Source: an uncultured Sphingorhabdus sp. (GTDB lineage: Bacteria; Pseudomonadota; Alphaproteobacteria; Sphingomonadales; Sphingomonadaceae). Taken from it: 64,000 bases of DNA. A program made the position numbers and the translations under genes. Below the pieces are notes generated by a model. The model was not told the DNA's origin. It made no database searches and worked only from the letters and a program-made list of their open reading frames with translations. Positions 36,389 through 45,469 of this stretch are shown one piece after another (positions within the stretch are counted from its first letter, which is position 1; the number at the start of each line of letters is the position of its first letter). The stretch covers positions 62,001 to 126,000 of the forward strand of contig CANLOL010000001.1 in the NCBI GenBank assembly GCA_947492905.1, written 5' to 3'.

Positions 36389-37108
36389 ATGAAGTATAAA
36401 AATTCTATCATAGCAGCCCTTTGCATCGCAATAACAGGCGCACCAGCAGTATATGCAATGCAAGCAACAGATAGCGGCGCAAATTCGGGCCAAAGCAGCG
36501 CTCAAGATTGGACACAGAAATTTAGCACATCAAAATTTGGCGGTTTTGTTGTCGGCAATCCAGATGCCGAAGTGCGCATATCGGAATATGTCAGCTATAC
36601 ATGTTCGCATTGTGCTAATTTTGAAATTAGCCAAGCACCGATCCTCAAAAGCCAACATATTTCAAAAGGCAATGTCAGCTTAGAAATCCGCAATCATATT
36701 CGTGACCCATTGGATTTTTCAATTGCTATATTGGCGCGGTGCGGCGGCAGCGATAAATTTTTCAGCAATCATGCGATGTTCATGCGCGAACAGGGCAATA
36801 TTATCAGACGCTATCAATCATTATCGCCAGATGATATCTCGGCTTGGTCAACCCAATCTATTTCGGATTACACACGCGATGTTATGAAAAGCCTTCAGCT
36901 CGATATATTATTGAAAAGCAATGGCCATAGCGATACGCAAATTGAGCAATGCCTAACCGATAAACAATCCCAACATTATATCAGCCAGATGACAATGCAC
37001 TCTGCATTAATTCAGCGCATTGCCGGCACACCTGCATTTCTGATTAATGATGAATATCAGCCTTCCGTAGGCAGCTTAGAAACATTAGCACCCTATTTGA
37101 ACAATTAA
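36389..37108 (+). CDS. Periplasmic DsbA-like thioredoxin protein (CSHC)
   Basis: A 239-residue exported thioredoxin-fold protein with a signal peptide ending near VYAMQ. The active site is CSHC in YVSYTCSHCANFE, and the cis-Pro is in IAGTPAFLIN. The helical insert between them is typical of DsbA/DsbG relatives in alphaproteobacteria. It should oxidise or isomerise disulfides in the periplasm. The next gene, 12 bases downstream, is a paralog with CGAC, so the pair may have divided roles. No dsbB is present in the window. Confidence 0.85.
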   Translation: MKYKNSIIAALCIAITGAPAVYAMQATDSGANSGQSSAQDWTQKFSTSKFGGFVVGNPDAEVRISEYVSYTCSHCANFEISQAPILKSQHISKGNVSLEIRNHIRDPLDFSIAILARCGGSDKFFSNHAMFMREQGNIIRRYQSLSPDDISAWSTQSISDYTRDVMKSLQLDILLKSNGHSDTQIEQCLTDKQSQHYISQMTMHSALIQRIAGTPAFLINDEYQPSVGSLETLAPYLNN

Positions 37109-37120
37109 GGATTATTTCCA

Positions 37121-37867
37121 ATGAATATTATGAAATCTCTCACCATGACGTCGCTATTAGCGCTCTCGACCATAGGATTATCCGCATGCGGCGGCGGCGA
37201 AGGCGAAGTGACCAGTGCAGAACCGCTACCAAATGTCGAAGCGCCTGAGGGTACTGAATGGCGCAATGTCGTGGCCAAAACCGAAGAAAATGGCTATGTC
37301 ATTGGCAACCCTGAAGCTCCCATTAAATTGGTCGAATATGCATCATTAATGTGTGGCGCATGCGCTGCGTTTGAAAATGAAGCCTATTCAGAAATTATCG
37401 AAGATTATGTGAACACTGGCCGTGTAAGCTTTGAAATTCGTAACTTCCTAATACGACCTCAAGGCATCCCCCTAGCGATATTAACCCGCTGCGGCCCAGA
37501 TGAAACTTATCCTGCTTTGACCGAGCAAGTGTTTAAAAACCAAAATACAATTTTTGAAACAATGCAGACAGCCGATCAGGACCGTATGCAAACATTGTTT
37601 AACAATGCTGCTGAAAATGGCTATACTGAGATTGCCCAAGGATTAGGTTTGATAGAATTTTTCAAAGCTTTAGGTATTTCAGAAGATCAAGCCAATGTCT
37701 GTTTAGCGGACAAAAGCAAAGCACAAGAATTGCTCGATATGACGGAAAAAGGTGTCAAAGAATATAAGGTCGAAGGCACGCCATCTTTTTTCATCAATAA
37801 TGTTAAAGTTGAATATAGCGGTTGGGCCAATCTGAAAGGCAAATTGCAAGAAGCTGGCGCACGATAA
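37121..37867 (+). CDS. DsbA-like thioredoxin lipoprotein (CGAC)
   Basis: A 248-residue paralog of the preceding gene. LSACGGG gives a lipobox, so it is likely anchored in a membrane facing the periplasm. YASLMCGACAAFENEAY carries a CGAC active site, and VEGTPSFFINN carries the cis-Pro loop. The dipeptide between the cysteines differs from its neighbour, which affects redox potential in this family. It lies 45 bases before smc and is probably co-transcribed with the DciA-like gene. Confidence 0.85.
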   Translation: MNIMKSLTMTSLLALSTIGLSACGGGEGEVTSAEPLPNVEAPEGTEWRNVVAKTEENGYVIGNPEAPIKLVEYASLMCGACAAFENEAYSEIIEDYVNTGRVSFEIRNFLIRPQGIPLAILTRCGPDETYPALTEQVFKNQNTIFETMQTADQDRMQTLFNNAAENGYTEIAQGLGLIEFFKALGISEDQANVCLADKSKAQELLDMTEKGVKEYKVEGTPSFFINNVKVEYSGWANLKGKLQEAGAR

Positions 37868-37912
37868 ATATGAACATGGGGGCTTTAATCATAGGCAGGG
37901 CTTATTTCCGCT

Positions 37913-40900
37913 ATGAAGATTAAAGCCCTCAAACTCTCTGGCTTTAAAAGTTTCGTTGAACCCGCTGAGTTAAAAATTCGCGATGGTTTAACCGGTGTTG
38001 TTGGCCCCAATGGATGCGGCAAATCTAATCTATTAGAAGCCATTCGCTGGGTCATGGGGGAAAGTTCCCCCAAATCTATGCGCGGCGGCGGCATGGAAGA
38101 TGTAATCTTTGCAGGCACTAGCACCCGCCCTGCCCGCAATTTTGCCGAAGTCACTTTGAATGCCGAAGTTGGCGAAGACAATGTCAGCTTGCTCAATATG
38201 GAGGGCGATGATTTAGAAGTCATACGCCGTATCGAACGCGGTGCTGGTAGCGCCTATCGCGCCAATGGCCGTGATGTTCGCGCCAAAGATATTGCGCTGA
38301 TATTTGCCGATGCAGCAACGGGGGCGCATAGTCCTGCACTCGTTAGCCAAGGCCGCATTAGCAATATTATCGCTGCCAAACCTGCGCAGCGGCGCGAAAT
38401 GCTCGAAGAAGCTGCGGGTATATCTGGCCTGCATGTGCGGCGCAAAGATGCCGAACAGAAATTGCGCGCGGCTGAGCGTAATTTGGAGAGGCTCGACACT
38501 ATATTATCGGATATGGAATCGCGCAGTGGGCATCTAAAACGCCAAGCTAGAGCCGCCGAGAGATATCGCAAATTAACCGATGCAATTTCAAAAGCCGAAG
38601 CACGATTAATCTATGTGCGTTGGAAAAGCGCCAAAGAAGCTGCAGATAGCGCCAAAGAAGAAGCGCAAAAAGCAAATATAATGGTGGCCGATGCGCAGCA
38701 AGCGCATGAACAGATTATGGCCGAACATACCAAAGCCGCGCAGGCCCTTGCCAATGATAGAGCGCAAGCAATGACATCGCGCGATGCGGTGCGCGACAAA
38801 AGCCATGCTCTCATCACCTTGCAAGGGCAATTAGAGCGCATAGAAGACCAAAAAACCACCTATGAGAAACAATCTTCGCAGATAGGTTTGGACATATCCA
38901 ATGAAGATAAATTAACCCATGATGCGGGCGATGCGCTTGCGGCTCTTAGGGATGAATTAGACACTATCAGTCAGAAAATACAAATTAGCGATGAAGCGCG
39001 GCCCGCGCTATTACGGCAGATGGATGTGCATGAAAAATCAAGCCGTGCCAATGAAGTGTCGCTTGCGAATGCCATCGCCAAACATGCGCATGCGCAGGCC
39101 GAAGTGCGCGTTGCGGATGCGGCGCTGTCCAATGCCAACGATAGGTTGCGCCGCAGCGAACAAGCCCGAATAGCCTTAATCGATTTGGCCAATAGCCTTG
39201 AACAAGATATGGGCCGCGAAGGCGATTTAATCCAATCCAAAGATCAAATGATTCAAAAATCGCAAACATTAGAAAAAACCATATCAGAACATGGAAAATC
39301 TGCTGCTGAAATTGACATTAGATTGGCTGAATTGGACCAAAGCTATAATGAAAAGCAAGAGACATATTCAGCATTAAACGCCCAATATAGTGCCTTATTA
39401 TCTGAGCAAACGGCCTTACGAAAAAGCATAGAAAGTCAAAAATCTGGCGCAGATAAAGCGATCAGTCAGATAAGCGCAGATAGCGGATTTGAACAAGCTT
39501 TAGCCGCCGCATTGGGCGAGGATGCGCAAGCGCAAATCGGCGGCACACAAGGGCGGCGTTGGATGCAGGTCTTGCGCGATATTATCGATAATAAACCACC
39601 GATAAGCGGTGCAATTTGCCTTGACGATCATGTCAAAGCCCCTGCGGAACTTAGGCCAAGACTGCGCCATATTTGGGTCGTCGAACATGATGATGGCAGC
39701 GCATTGCCCGCGGGCCACCGCATAGTGACGCGCGATGGAATCATGCGCCGTTGGGATGGATTTATCAGCGATGGTGATGGCAGCATGGCCGCACAATATT
39801 TGGTGCGTAATAACCGGCTAAGCGCGCTCGAAAAATCGCTGCCTGATCTGCAAATTCAATGCGATGATGCCCAGCAGCAAATTGAACAATGCAAATCAGA
39901 TATTGCTGGTACCAAAGAGCAATTAGCGCAGCTGCGAGAGCAGCGTAAAATAGATGAAGAAGACTATCGCAACAGCCTGCGTAATGCCGATAAATATGAG
40001 AATTTATTAACGCAATTGCGCGATAAAAAATCTCAATTGGAAGAACAAAGCAAAGCGGGCAAAGCAGAATATGAAGCTGCGCAAAAGGCACATCAAGAAG
40101 CGCTATCCGAACGTGAGAAATTAACAGGTTCTGACACATTATCGGCAAAGGTTGAAACGCTGCGCCATGAGAGTGAGACATTGCGCAGCCTGTTAATAGA
40201 GGCGCAGGCCAATCTATCGTCGCATGACCAAAATTCTAGTGCGCAGCGCGAACGCAAGGCCGTTATTTCCGCCGAGATTAGAGGCTGGCAAGAGCGTGCA
40301 GGCGAAGCGGATAAACGCATTGATGCCATGAAAAATAGAGCGGTTGAGATTAGCAAATCCCTGCTGGAATTAGAGGGTGAACCAGAGCGCCTAGTCAAAG
40401 AGATTGAAAAAGTTCAAGCGGCTAAAATAAAGGCTGAAGAAAATTTAACCCTCAACCAAGAAAGAGAAGAAGTTAGCGAAAAATTGCTCAAGACTTGCGA
40501 GCGAAGCCTAGCCGAAGCTTCGGAACATTTGGCCAATGTCAGAGAAGCACGCGCCACCGCCCAAGCGCAGGCCGACAATCAAGATCAACGCCGTGTAGAG
40601 ATGGGCCGCATATCGGGAGAGCGTTTCGAATGTCCGCCGCCTGTTCTGCCGCAGAAATTAGATTTTGATGAGAATGATGTGCATGATACTGCACAAGAAT
40701 CCGCTGCATTAGAGAAATTCCAACAAGACCGAGAGCGCATTGGCCCCGTGAACTTGGTGGCCGCCGATGAATTAGCAGAGCTTGAAAAAGAGCAAATTGA
40801 CGGCCGCGCTGAGAGCGAAGAATTAATCCAAGCGATTAACCAATTGCGCGGCTCTATTGGCAGTTTGAACCGCGAAGGGCGAGAGCGATTACGCGCCGCT

Positions 40901-41365
40901 TTTACCGCCGTGGATGAACATTTTAGACGTTTATTTAGCATATTATTCAATGGCGGTGCTGCACATTTAGAATTAATCGACAGCGATGATCCTTTAGAAG
41001 CTGGCCTAGAAATTATGGCACAGCCGCCCGGCAAGAAATTATCATCATTGACCTTGCTCTCTGGCGGTGAGCAAGCATTAACCGCAGTTGCGCTTATCTT
41101 TGGGTTATTCCTAACCAACCCTGCGCCGATATGCGTATTGGATGAGGTTGATGCGCCGCTGGATGATGCCAATATTGAGCGGTTTTGCGATCTATTGGAT
41201 GCTATGGTCAAAGAAACCGATACACGCTATTTAATCGTGACGCATAATGCCGTTACCATGAGCCGCATGCACCGCCTCTATGGTGTAACGATGATCGAAC
41301 AAGGCATATCGCGCCTTGTTTCTGTTGATCTTGGCGGGGCTGCTCAATTGCTGGATAATGTATGA
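37913..41365 (+). CDS. smc: Chromosome segregation ATPase SMC
   Basis: An 1150-residue SMC protein. The Walker A motif GPNGCGKSN is at residues 31-39. A long coiled coil is split by the hinge (around residues 490-640, including RRWMQVLRDIIDNKPPISG). The C-terminal head carries LSGGEQALTAVALIFGLFL (signature) and PICVLDEVDAPLDD (Walker B). It condenses and aligns chromosome arms with ScpA and ScpB, which are not in this window. Complete and normal in length. Confidence 0.97.
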   Translation: MKIKALKLSGFKSFVEPAELKIRDGLTGVVGPNGCGKSNLLEAIRWVMGESSPKSMRGGGMEDVIFAGTSTRPARNFAEVTLNAEVGEDNVSLLNMEGDDLEVIRRIERGAGSAYRANGRDVRAKDIALIFADAATGAHSPALVSQGRISNIIAAKPAQRREMLEEAAGISGLHVRRKDAEQKLRAAERNLERLDTILSDMESRSGHLKRQARAAERYRKLTDAISKAEARLIYVRWKSAKEAADSAKEEAQKANIMVADAQQAHEQIMAEHTKAAQALANDRAQAMTSRDAVRDKSHALITLQGQLERIEDQKTTYEKQSSQIGLDISNEDKLTHDAGDALAALRDELDTISQKIQISDEARPALLRQMDVHEKSSRANEVSLANAIAKHAHAQAEVRVADAALSNANDRLRRSEQARIALIDLANSLEQDMGREGDLIQSKDQMIQKSQTLEKTISEHGKSAAEIDIRLAELDQSYNEKQETYSALNAQYSALLSEQTALRKSIESQKSGADKAISQISADSGFEQALAAALGEDAQAQIGGTQGRRWMQVLRDIIDNKPPISGAICLDDHVKAPAELRPRLRHIWVVEHDDGSALPAGHRIVTRDGIMRRWDGFISDGDGSMAAQYLVRNNRLSALEKSLPDLQIQCDDAQQQIEQCKSDIAGTKEQLAQLREQRKIDEEDYRNSLRNADKYENLLTQLRDKKSQLEEQSKAGKAEYEAAQKAHQEALSEREKLTGSDTLSAKVETLRHESETLRSLLIEAQANLSSHDQNSSAQRERKAVISAEIRGWQERAGEADKRIDAMKNRAVEISKSLLELEGEPERLVKEIEKVQAAKIKAEENLTLNQEREEVSEKLLKTCERSLAEASEHLANVREARATAQAQADNQDQRRVEMGRISGERFECPPPVLPQKLDFDENDVHDTAQESAALEKFQQDRERIGPVNLVAADELAELEKEQIDGRAESEELIQAINQLRGSIGSLNREGRERLRAAFTAVDEHFRRLFSILFNGGAAHLELIDSDDPLEAGLEIMAQPPGKKLSSLTLLSGGEQALTAVALIFGLFLTNPAPICVLDEVDAPLDDANIERFCDLLDAMVKETDTRYLIVTHNAVTMSRMHRLYGVTMIEQGISRLVSVDLGGAAQLLDNV

Positions 41366-41471
41366 TATTATATCAATCAGTGTAATTTGATAAATTTTTA
41401 CCATCTGCGGTTAAATGTGGTTATGATTTATGTGCTAGTGCATAATAGACAGATATATTATAGGGTTATTT

Positions 41472-42266
41472 ATGAAATTATCGACGCATATCGTTGAAAA
41501 ACCGTGGGGGTGTTTTGATTTACCCAGCGGCTTTGATAATCCTGAGCGCAAGCAAATTGGCGAGATATGGTATGACCATGCGCAGCAAAACTTGCCTTTG
41601 CTCGTCAAATGGCTCTTCACGTCCGAAAAATTATCGGTGCAAGTGCATCCCAATGATACGCAAGCCCAGCAATATGGGCTATCGTCTGGCAAAGAAGAAT
41701 GTTGGATCATTACCGATGCTAAGCCGGGTGCTGTATTGGGCATGGGCACGAAACGGCCGCTGGATGCGGATGAGCTACGCAGCCTATCTTTATCGGGTGA
41801 GATTGAGGATATTATCGATTGGAAACCTGTTAAAGCTGGTGATTATTTCTATATTCCCGCAGGAACAGTGCATGCTATTGGCGCGGGTATCACGCTGATT
41901 GAAGTGCAGCAAAATGCCGATATTACCTATCGTCTCTATGATTATGGACGGCCGCGCGAATTACATCTCGATCAAGGCGTTGCTGTATCCGATGCGCGTC
42001 CTTATGACGATGAAAGATGCGGGAACTTAGGCGATACAAAATATAAACAAACAGTATCGGGCCCATATTTTGATCTGCATTATTGCCAAGGAAGCGATAG
42101 CACAGCAGCGCTAATGAATGGCAAACCGAGCTGGATCATTCCAATAGATGGCCCTATCATGGTTGGTGACATTGAAGCGCAGGTTGGGGATTGCCTTTAC
42201 ATAGGTCTTGATAAGGACATTGCGATACATAGCGACAATCAATTTCTAATCGCGCAAACAATCTAG
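41472..42266 (+). CDS. manA: Mannose-6-phosphate isomerase, class I type
   Basis: A 264-residue cupin enzyme interconverting mannose-6-phosphate and fructose-6-phosphate, which feeds GDP-mannose or mannose catabolism. Zn ligands are expected in SVQVHPNDTQAQQYG and the IPAGTVHAIGAGITLIEVQQ segment, where the Gln/His/Glu pattern of type I PMI is seen. The size is that of the short, single-function form. It stands alone after smc, with its 3' end touching the soxR 3' end on the other strand by 4 bases. Confidence 0.88.
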   Translation: MKLSTHIVEKPWGCFDLPSGFDNPERKQIGEIWYDHAQQNLPLLVKWLFTSEKLSVQVHPNDTQAQQYGLSSGKEECWIITDAKPGAVLGMGTKRPLDADELRSLSLSGEIEDIIDWKPVKAGDYFYIPAGTVHAIGAGITLIEVQQNADITYRLYDYGRPRELHLDQGVAVSDARPYDDERCGNLGDTKYKQTVSGPYFDLHYCQGSDSTAALMNGKPSWIIPIDGPIMVGDIEAQVGDCLYIGLDKDIAIHSDNQFLIAQTI

Positions 42267-42700
42267 AGCACCAACCTCGGTCCTGTTCCTTGCAATCCTG
42301 CGCGGTCATCGGGATTATAAAGCGCACATTTTTTTAAGCTTAGACACCCGCAACCAATACACCCATCTAATCTGTCTCTAGTGCGTTCCAATTGCGCAAT
42401 TTTATCATTCAGCATGGATTTCATAGCGCGGCTAATCTTGCGCCAATCGGCCTGTGTCGGTGTCCGGCCATGCGGCAATTTTCTCAGCTGCTCTTCAATC
42501 TCTGTAATACTAAGCCCCATTTGTTGAGCGATTAAAACAAATGATAATCGGCGAATATCAGAGCGCATATAACGGCGTTGGCCGCCGCCAGTTCGGTATG
42601 GCTCAACCAATCCTCGCTCTTCATAAAATCGAATAGCGGATACACTTAAGCCCGTGCGCCGTGCCAAATCACCAATCGATAATGATCTATTTTCAGTCAT
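42263..42700 (-). CDS. soxR: Redox-sensing activator SoxR
   Basis: A 145-residue MerR-family protein. The helix-turn-helix is SIGDLARRTGLSVSAIRFYE, followed by a dimerisation helix and the [2Fe-2S] loop CIGCGCLSLKKC, with cysteines at 114, 117, 119 and 125. This is the SoxR signature. Oxidation of the cluster by redox-cycling compounds switches on its target. Its start faces a glyoxalase-fold gene across a near-perfect SoxR box. No soxS is seen, as in most non-enteric bacteria, where SoxR controls small sets of redox or export genes directly. Confidence 0.95.
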   Translation of the reverse strand: MTENRSLSIGDLARRTGLSVSAIRFYEERGLVEPYRTGGGQRRYMRSDIRRLSFVLIAQQMGLSITEIEEQLRKLPHGRTPTQADWRKISRAMKSMLNDKIAQLERTRDRLDGCIGCGCLSLKKCALYNPDDRAGLQGTGPRLVL

Positions 42701-42726
42701 AATATATCTTTCAATTCATATCTTGA

Positions 42727-42744
42727 CCTCAACTTAACTTGAGG
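42727..42744. promoter_or_regulatory. SoxR box
   Basis: CCTCAACTTAACTTGAGG differs by one base from the classical CCTCAAGTTAACTTGAGG SoxR site. It overlaps a TTGACC -35 element at 42724 with a long spacer (18-19 bases) to a TACGAA-like -10, the overlong spacing that MerR-family activators correct. The promoter points toward the VOC gene at 42841 and should also govern soxR leftward. Confidence 0.9.
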
Positions 42745-42840
42745 TTGTACGAATCACAAGTCAGCAAATTTTGACAGCATCAGGGTCCATGATTTTGACA
42801 CATAACGGGCCTCTTAAATGGAATGATAAGGATATGAAAA

Positions 42841-43248
42841 ATGAAACAAAAGAACAAATATGCTCAAACGGTAAATGCAACGATAGAACATGTGAATATT
42901 ACCGTAAGCGATCCTCAAAGATCCGCCGATTTATTTATCGCGCTCTTTGGATGGCATATCCGGTGGGAGGGGCCATCAATGTCGGATGGCCACACGATCC
43001 ACGTTGGAAATGATAATCAATATATTGCATTTTACACAAATCCAACCGTCCGTGCCGCCAATCCGCAACATATGAAAGGAAAACCGATGAGCCATATTGC
43101 CATCACCGTAAACAATTTGGATGCAATAGAGGCCAAGGTCAAAGCTGCTGGTTTAGAAACTTTTGGTCATGGTGATTATGACCCTGGCAAGCGGTTTTAC
43201 TTCTTTGATTGGAACCATATTGAATTTGAAATCGTCAGCTACGCCTGA
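42841..43248 (+). CDS. VOC/glyoxalase-fold protein under SoxR control
   Basis: A 135-residue protein of the vicinal oxygen chelate superfamily. The first beta-alpha-beta unit starts with ATIEHVNITVSDPQRSADLFIALFGW and the second with GKPMSHIAITVNNLDAIEAKVKAAG. The last strand ends NHIEFEIVSYA, whose Glu often binds metal. Members act as glyoxalases, dioxygenases or drug-binding resistance proteins. AAGGA lies 8 bases before the ATG. The SoxR box directly upstream suggests it helps against redox-active compounds. The exact chemistry is unknown. Confidence 0.85.
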   Translation: MKQKNKYAQTVNATIEHVNITVSDPQRSADLFIALFGWHIRWEGPSMSDGHTIHVGNDNQYIAFYTNPTVRAANPQHMKGKPMSHIAITVNNLDAIEAKVKAAGLETFGHGDYDPGKRFYFFDWNHIEFEIVSYA

Positions 43249-45408
43249 TTAATTCTTATCAATCGGATGATAACGCTCGGTGGCTGCGGCCTCGACATCG
43301 GCGCGCGTAATATGGGCCTTACGCCATTTTTGCGCGGCGAATATCGGAGCTTGATCCGCATAATATTTTGATTTCGGACGTTCAGCCGCACTGCCAAATT
43401 GATGGATAATTTCGGCGCTTTGATTGCCATCTTTATCCCATTCGACAAGACCAATCCAAGTATCACCAGCATTGGCATGCAATTGTCCATCGGGCCGCAC
43501 GCTAAGCGGATAGATTGCGCGCAATACATCAGGTGCGCCGCTAATCGGTATATTGACGTCTCCGCGCTTTAGCCGGTTTACCGCGCCCCATGTAGGGTCA
43601 ATGCGGCCATAATGTTTGTGTAGATAATTCACAGTAAGACGAAACGCCTCTAGCGGCGGCGGGGCTTTTTCACCAGTATAACGCTCAGTCGTTGCTTTAA
43701 GCGTGGACAACACACCCAGAGCAGCATGGCGGCTTTCGATATTGCTGCTGAAATCCCATGCGCGCAAATGATCTGCTGCGGCTTGCAAGCGAGCATCATC
43801 GCTCCAATCATGTGCCAAAATTTCGCGCACGACACTGGCTGCTAATGATTTTTGAGCATAGCTGTTATCAAACTTCATCGCCAATAATCGCTCACGAGAA
43901 ATTGGCTGCGTTGGATCGCTTAATTCCAATATGCGCAATGAACGATTGGTATGATCGTCTTGGAGCAGCATCGATGATGGAAAATCCTCTGGTTTTAAAT
44001 TATCTGCGCCATCGGTAGCATTATAAATGCGGTTATTCGCATTCCAGATAAAGCCCGATTCAGGATTGGATAGCACTGGCACAAAAGAATATGGGCGATA
44101 GCCTTGCCAGATTAATTCGCTGCGGACACCGGGCATATCTTTGCTCCAATCCCAACCGTCGATGCGGTTTGGATATTGGCCATTATGAATGATAGCAACC
44201 GTGCCTTCACTATCTGCAAATACATAATTGATTGAGGGCAAAGCATTCATCGCCATTGCTGCGTTAAATTCGGCAAAATTCTTGGCCTTGGTATAATTAA
44301 GGCGTTGTTCCAACTGGCGCACCTCGCCCATGCCTGCATAGCGAATGGCAAAGGTGCCATTATCATTTTTGAGCACTGGTCCATGTTTGCTGCGCAATAC
44401 CTCCTCTTCGACGGTAAGCGCAAATGGCCCAAATAGGCGCACATCAATTTCCACGCTCTTGCGTTCAAAATCAACCCATTCACCGTCCAACCTATATTGA
44501 TATTCATTGTCGGGATTAATCTTGAGCTGATACACGTCAACCAAATCGGGATTATTGACCGTATTGGCCCATCCCACATATGGCGTAAAGCCCTGCAACA
44601 CAAAGGGTGAACCGGGGAAAGTCGCGCCATTGATATTAAGACCCTCTTCGGACACCATATGCGCCTCATACCATGCCACTGGCCCTGTCATCGGTTGGTG
44701 CGAATTTATGATAAGCCGCGTTACGCCATCGCCTGAGCGCTCTGGCGATACGGCAAAAGCATTGCTGCCGCGCGGGGGTGTTTTTTGCGGAGACGCTATC
44801 CAGCTTGAAACGCCAGTTGCGGGATCAACGGATAATTCCATATTGCGATCAGGCTCTGCCAGTTTCAGCAATTCCTTATCCAAGCCATAGAAAAAGGGTG
44901 TGATAAAGATTGAACCTGCGGTTGCATCTTCCTCGGTAAAAGGTTTGAATCCTGGTGCTAATTCTTCGGGATGCTGCGATGCATAGAGGTTTAATCCATC
45001 GGCATAGGCTTTGCTAATATCCTTGATATTTTGCGGGACATCGCTCTGATATTTTTCATCAATAGTTTCCCACACTTCGAACAGGCTCACCAAATAATCG
45101 GTAATCGCTGCATCGGCGCCTTTGATATTCGCCAGCTCACCGCGCACCGCAATTACGCGTTCTTGTATAGTGGCAAAATCATCTTCCGCATGCGCGTAAC
45201 CCATTCCAAAAGCGGCATCGGCATCGCTTTTCCCATAAATATGGGGCACGCCAAATTCATCGCGGATAATCTCTACATCATATTGATCCGCACCTGCAGC
45301 CAAACTCTCTGCACTTGGCACAGCAGGATGAGGATTCCATGTATAGATGCCCGCAATGAGCAAGAGGATAAGGAAGCCAATTCCGGCATATTTTGCATAT
45401 TTTTTCAT
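43249..45408 (-). CDS. Penicillin-acylase-family Ntn hydrolase
   Basis: A 719-residue exported amidase with an N-terminal membrane/signal segment (residues 10-22). Family motifs are DEFGVPHIYG, GMGYAHAEDD and the autocatalytic junction PPRGSNAFAV, with Ser215 as the new N-terminal nucleophile. Downstream the WANTVNNPDLVDVYQL and NGQYPNR segments match the beta chain. Relatives hydrolyse penicillins, acyl-homoserine lactones or aculeacin, and the substrate here is open. It is the last gene of a four-gene leftward cluster with a dehydrogenase, a nitronate monooxygenase and an aldo/keto reductase. Confidence 0.88.
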   Translation of the reverse strand: MKKYAKYAGIGFLILLLIAGIYTWNPHPAVPSAESLAAGADQYDVEIIRDEFGVPHIYGKSDADAAFGMGYAHAEDDFATIQERVIAVRGELANIKGADAAITDYLVSLFEVWETIDEKYQSDVPQNIKDISKAYADGLNLYASQHPEELAPGFKPFTEEDATAGSIFITPFFYGLDKELLKLAEPDRNMELSVDPATGVSSWIASPQKTPPRGSNAFAVSPERSGDGVTRLIINSHQPMTGPVAWYEAHMVSEEGLNINGATFPGSPFVLQGFTPYVGWANTVNNPDLVDVYQLKINPDNEYQYRLDGEWVDFERKSVEIDVRLFGPFALTVEEEVLRSKHGPVLKNDNGTFAIRYAGMGEVRQLEQRLNYTKAKNFAEFNAAMAMNALPSINYVFADSEGTVAIIHNGQYPNRIDGWDWSKDMPGVRSELIWQGYRPYSFVPVLSNPESGFIWNANNRIYNATDGADNLKPEDFPSSMLLQDDHTNRSLRILELSDPTQPISRERLLAMKFDNSYAQKSLAASVVREILAHDWSDDARLQAAADHLRAWDFSSNIESRHAALGVLSTLKATTERYTGEKAPPPLEAFRLTVNYLHKHYGRIDPTWGAVNRLKRGDVNIPISGAPDVLRAIYPLSVRPDGQLHANAGDTWIGLVEWDKDGNQSAEIIHQFGSAAERPKSKYYADQAPIFAAQKWRKAHITRADVEAAATERYHPIDKN

Positions 45409-45469
45409 CGCCTATCCCTCTCACTCTATTTACGCGCTTATATTTTCAGCATTGAATTATAGGCTTATC

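Noticed and set aside
40585-41211. 208-codon antisense frame in smc
   Set aside because: It lies wholly within the SMC head-coding region and shows no recognisable domain.
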